6,181 bases of DNA from Actinomycetes bacterium (lineage in GTDB: Bacteria; Actinomycetota; Thermoleophilia; Solirubrobacterales; Solirubrobacteraceae). The position numbers and the translations under genes are program-made. The notes below the pieces were generated by a model. That model was not told where the DNA came from, made no database searches, and worked only from the letters and a program-made list of their open reading frames with translations. Location: positions 1 to 6,181 of the forward strand of contig JAEZDB010000170.1 in the NCBI GenBank assembly GCA_023429855.1. The letters are read 5' to 3'. Position 1 is the first letter of the stretch; each line of letters starts with the position of its first letter. Positions 5,624-6,181 of this stretch are shown here, one piece after another.

Positions 5624-6181
5624 TCAGCTCTCTGAGGAATTCGCGGATCCGCGGGACGCGGACGCGCGGCGGCGCACACGTCGGCGCCGCGGAGCAGGTG
5701 AGTCTACGGCATCCTCGGATTTCGCGTCGTCCTGCGGCGCAGCCGGGGCCTCGGCTGCGGACGACGAGTCGACGGACGCCGGCTTGGTCGACGCATCAGC
5801 AGCCGGTGCAGGCTCCGTGGCGCCGGCAGCAGCCGTCTTGTCGGCCTCGATCTCAGCCTTGGTGCGGCGACGCCGCCGACGCGGCTTGGGCGCCGCTTCG
5901 GCGGCCTCGGGCGCGGCCGTGGCAGGAGCAACGGCCTCCGCAGCAGCGTCAACCGCCGGAGCCTCCTCGGCGGGGACCTCTGAGTCGTCGGTCACGACAG
6001 GCGCCTGGTCCTCACCGGTCGGCTTGGAGACGCCGTGCAGGTGGTCGCCGGTGGACTCAGCCGCCGCGCTGTTCTCGGCGCCGTCGTCGCGGTGGTCGTC
6101 GTCGGTCTTTGCCGCAGCCAGGGCTGCGCTCGGGCGGCGCGACGACGGACGGATCGACTCGCCGGCCGCGGGGGCGTCGGC
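5624..6181 (-). CDS. C-terminal tail of a probable RNase E/G-family ribonuclease (5' end outside the window)
   Basis: The frame is open from the right window edge to TGA 5624, giving 185 residues of a longer protein; an internal GTG at 5995 should not be taken as its start. The segment is low complexity, rich in Ala, Pro, Glu, Asp and Ser. It carries two Arg-rich blocks, KPRRRRRRTKAEIEAD (around residues 99-114) and PRRRRVRRRASASRG near the end. Such alternating acidic and Arg-rich disordered tails are typical of RNase E homologues in actinobacteria, where they bind RNA and degradosome partners. The gene directly upstream of rplU in many actinobacteria is rne. The catalytic S1 and nuclease domains lie outside the window, so the assignment rests on context and composition. 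Another disordered protein is possible. Its stop is one base from the rplU start, so the two are co-transcribed. Confidence 0.65.
   Translation of the reverse strand, partial: ADAPAAGESIRPSSRRPSAALAAAKTDDDHRDDGAENSAAAESTGDHLHGVSKPTGEDQAPVVTDDSEVPAEEAPAVDAAAEAVAPATAAPEAAEAAPKPRRRRRRTKAEIEADKTAAAGATEPAPAADASTKPASVDSSSAAEAPAAPQDDAKSEDAVDSPAPRRRRVRRRASASRGSANSSES

Noticed and set aside
5623..5679. 19-codon extension of rplU
   Set aside because: bL21 begins at [12 protein letters not shown]; the extra codons overlap the end of the upstream gene.

Overview
The window is GC-rich, with nearly all codons ending in G or C. Every gene I can support lies on the minus strand, so biological order runs from high to low coordinates. 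The rne-type tail, rplU, rpmA order, GTG starts, codon bias and secreted fibronectin-III proteins point to an Actinomycetota genome. Thermoleophilia/Solirubrobacterales is my best guess, but that is inference and not proof.

Right part (about 4964-6181): a housekeeping translation operon. It holds the 3' end of a long gene encoding an Ala/Pro/acidic tail with Arg-rich blocks, probably the C-terminus of an RNase E/G-family ribonuclease. It is followed one base later by rplU (L21), which overlaps rpmA (L27) by 11 nt. A GC-rich hairpin at 4964-4991 closes the operon. obgE, which often follows rpmA, is not next.

Left and middle part (1-4935): three tandem genes for paralogous secreted proteins, here called B (2789-4846), C (1263-2762) and A (1-1100, whose 3' end lies outside the window). 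All begin with a signal peptide followed by a beta-rich module of about 160-170 residues that opens with an aromatic-x-Cys motif and closes with a DGDPxTF-like motif and a second Cys. A fibronectin type III domain comes next. B has a second Cys-bracketed module, and A is starting one at the window edge. B and C end in the same 165-170-residue C-terminal domain. No sortase motif, lipobox or C-terminal membrane anchor is visible in B or C. B and C are 26 nt apart and probably co-transcribed, and C is followed by a strong hairpin at 1205-1243.

A and B each have the same upstream control region. A 45-bp block is 43/45 identical between them and lies at exactly the same distance from each GTG start. 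It contains a plausible promoter (TGGAAA-N17-TACGTT) flanked by a GTCA-N4-TGAC palindrome. The two proteins have diverged much more than this block, so shared regulation is the most interesting inference here. The function of the secreted family is unknown to me. I see no RNA genes, CRISPR array, insertion sequence or phage genes. Of the two intergenic stretches longer than 100 bp, 1101-1262 holds the A promoter/leader and the C terminator, and 4847-5048 holds the B promoter/leader and the rpmA terminator.
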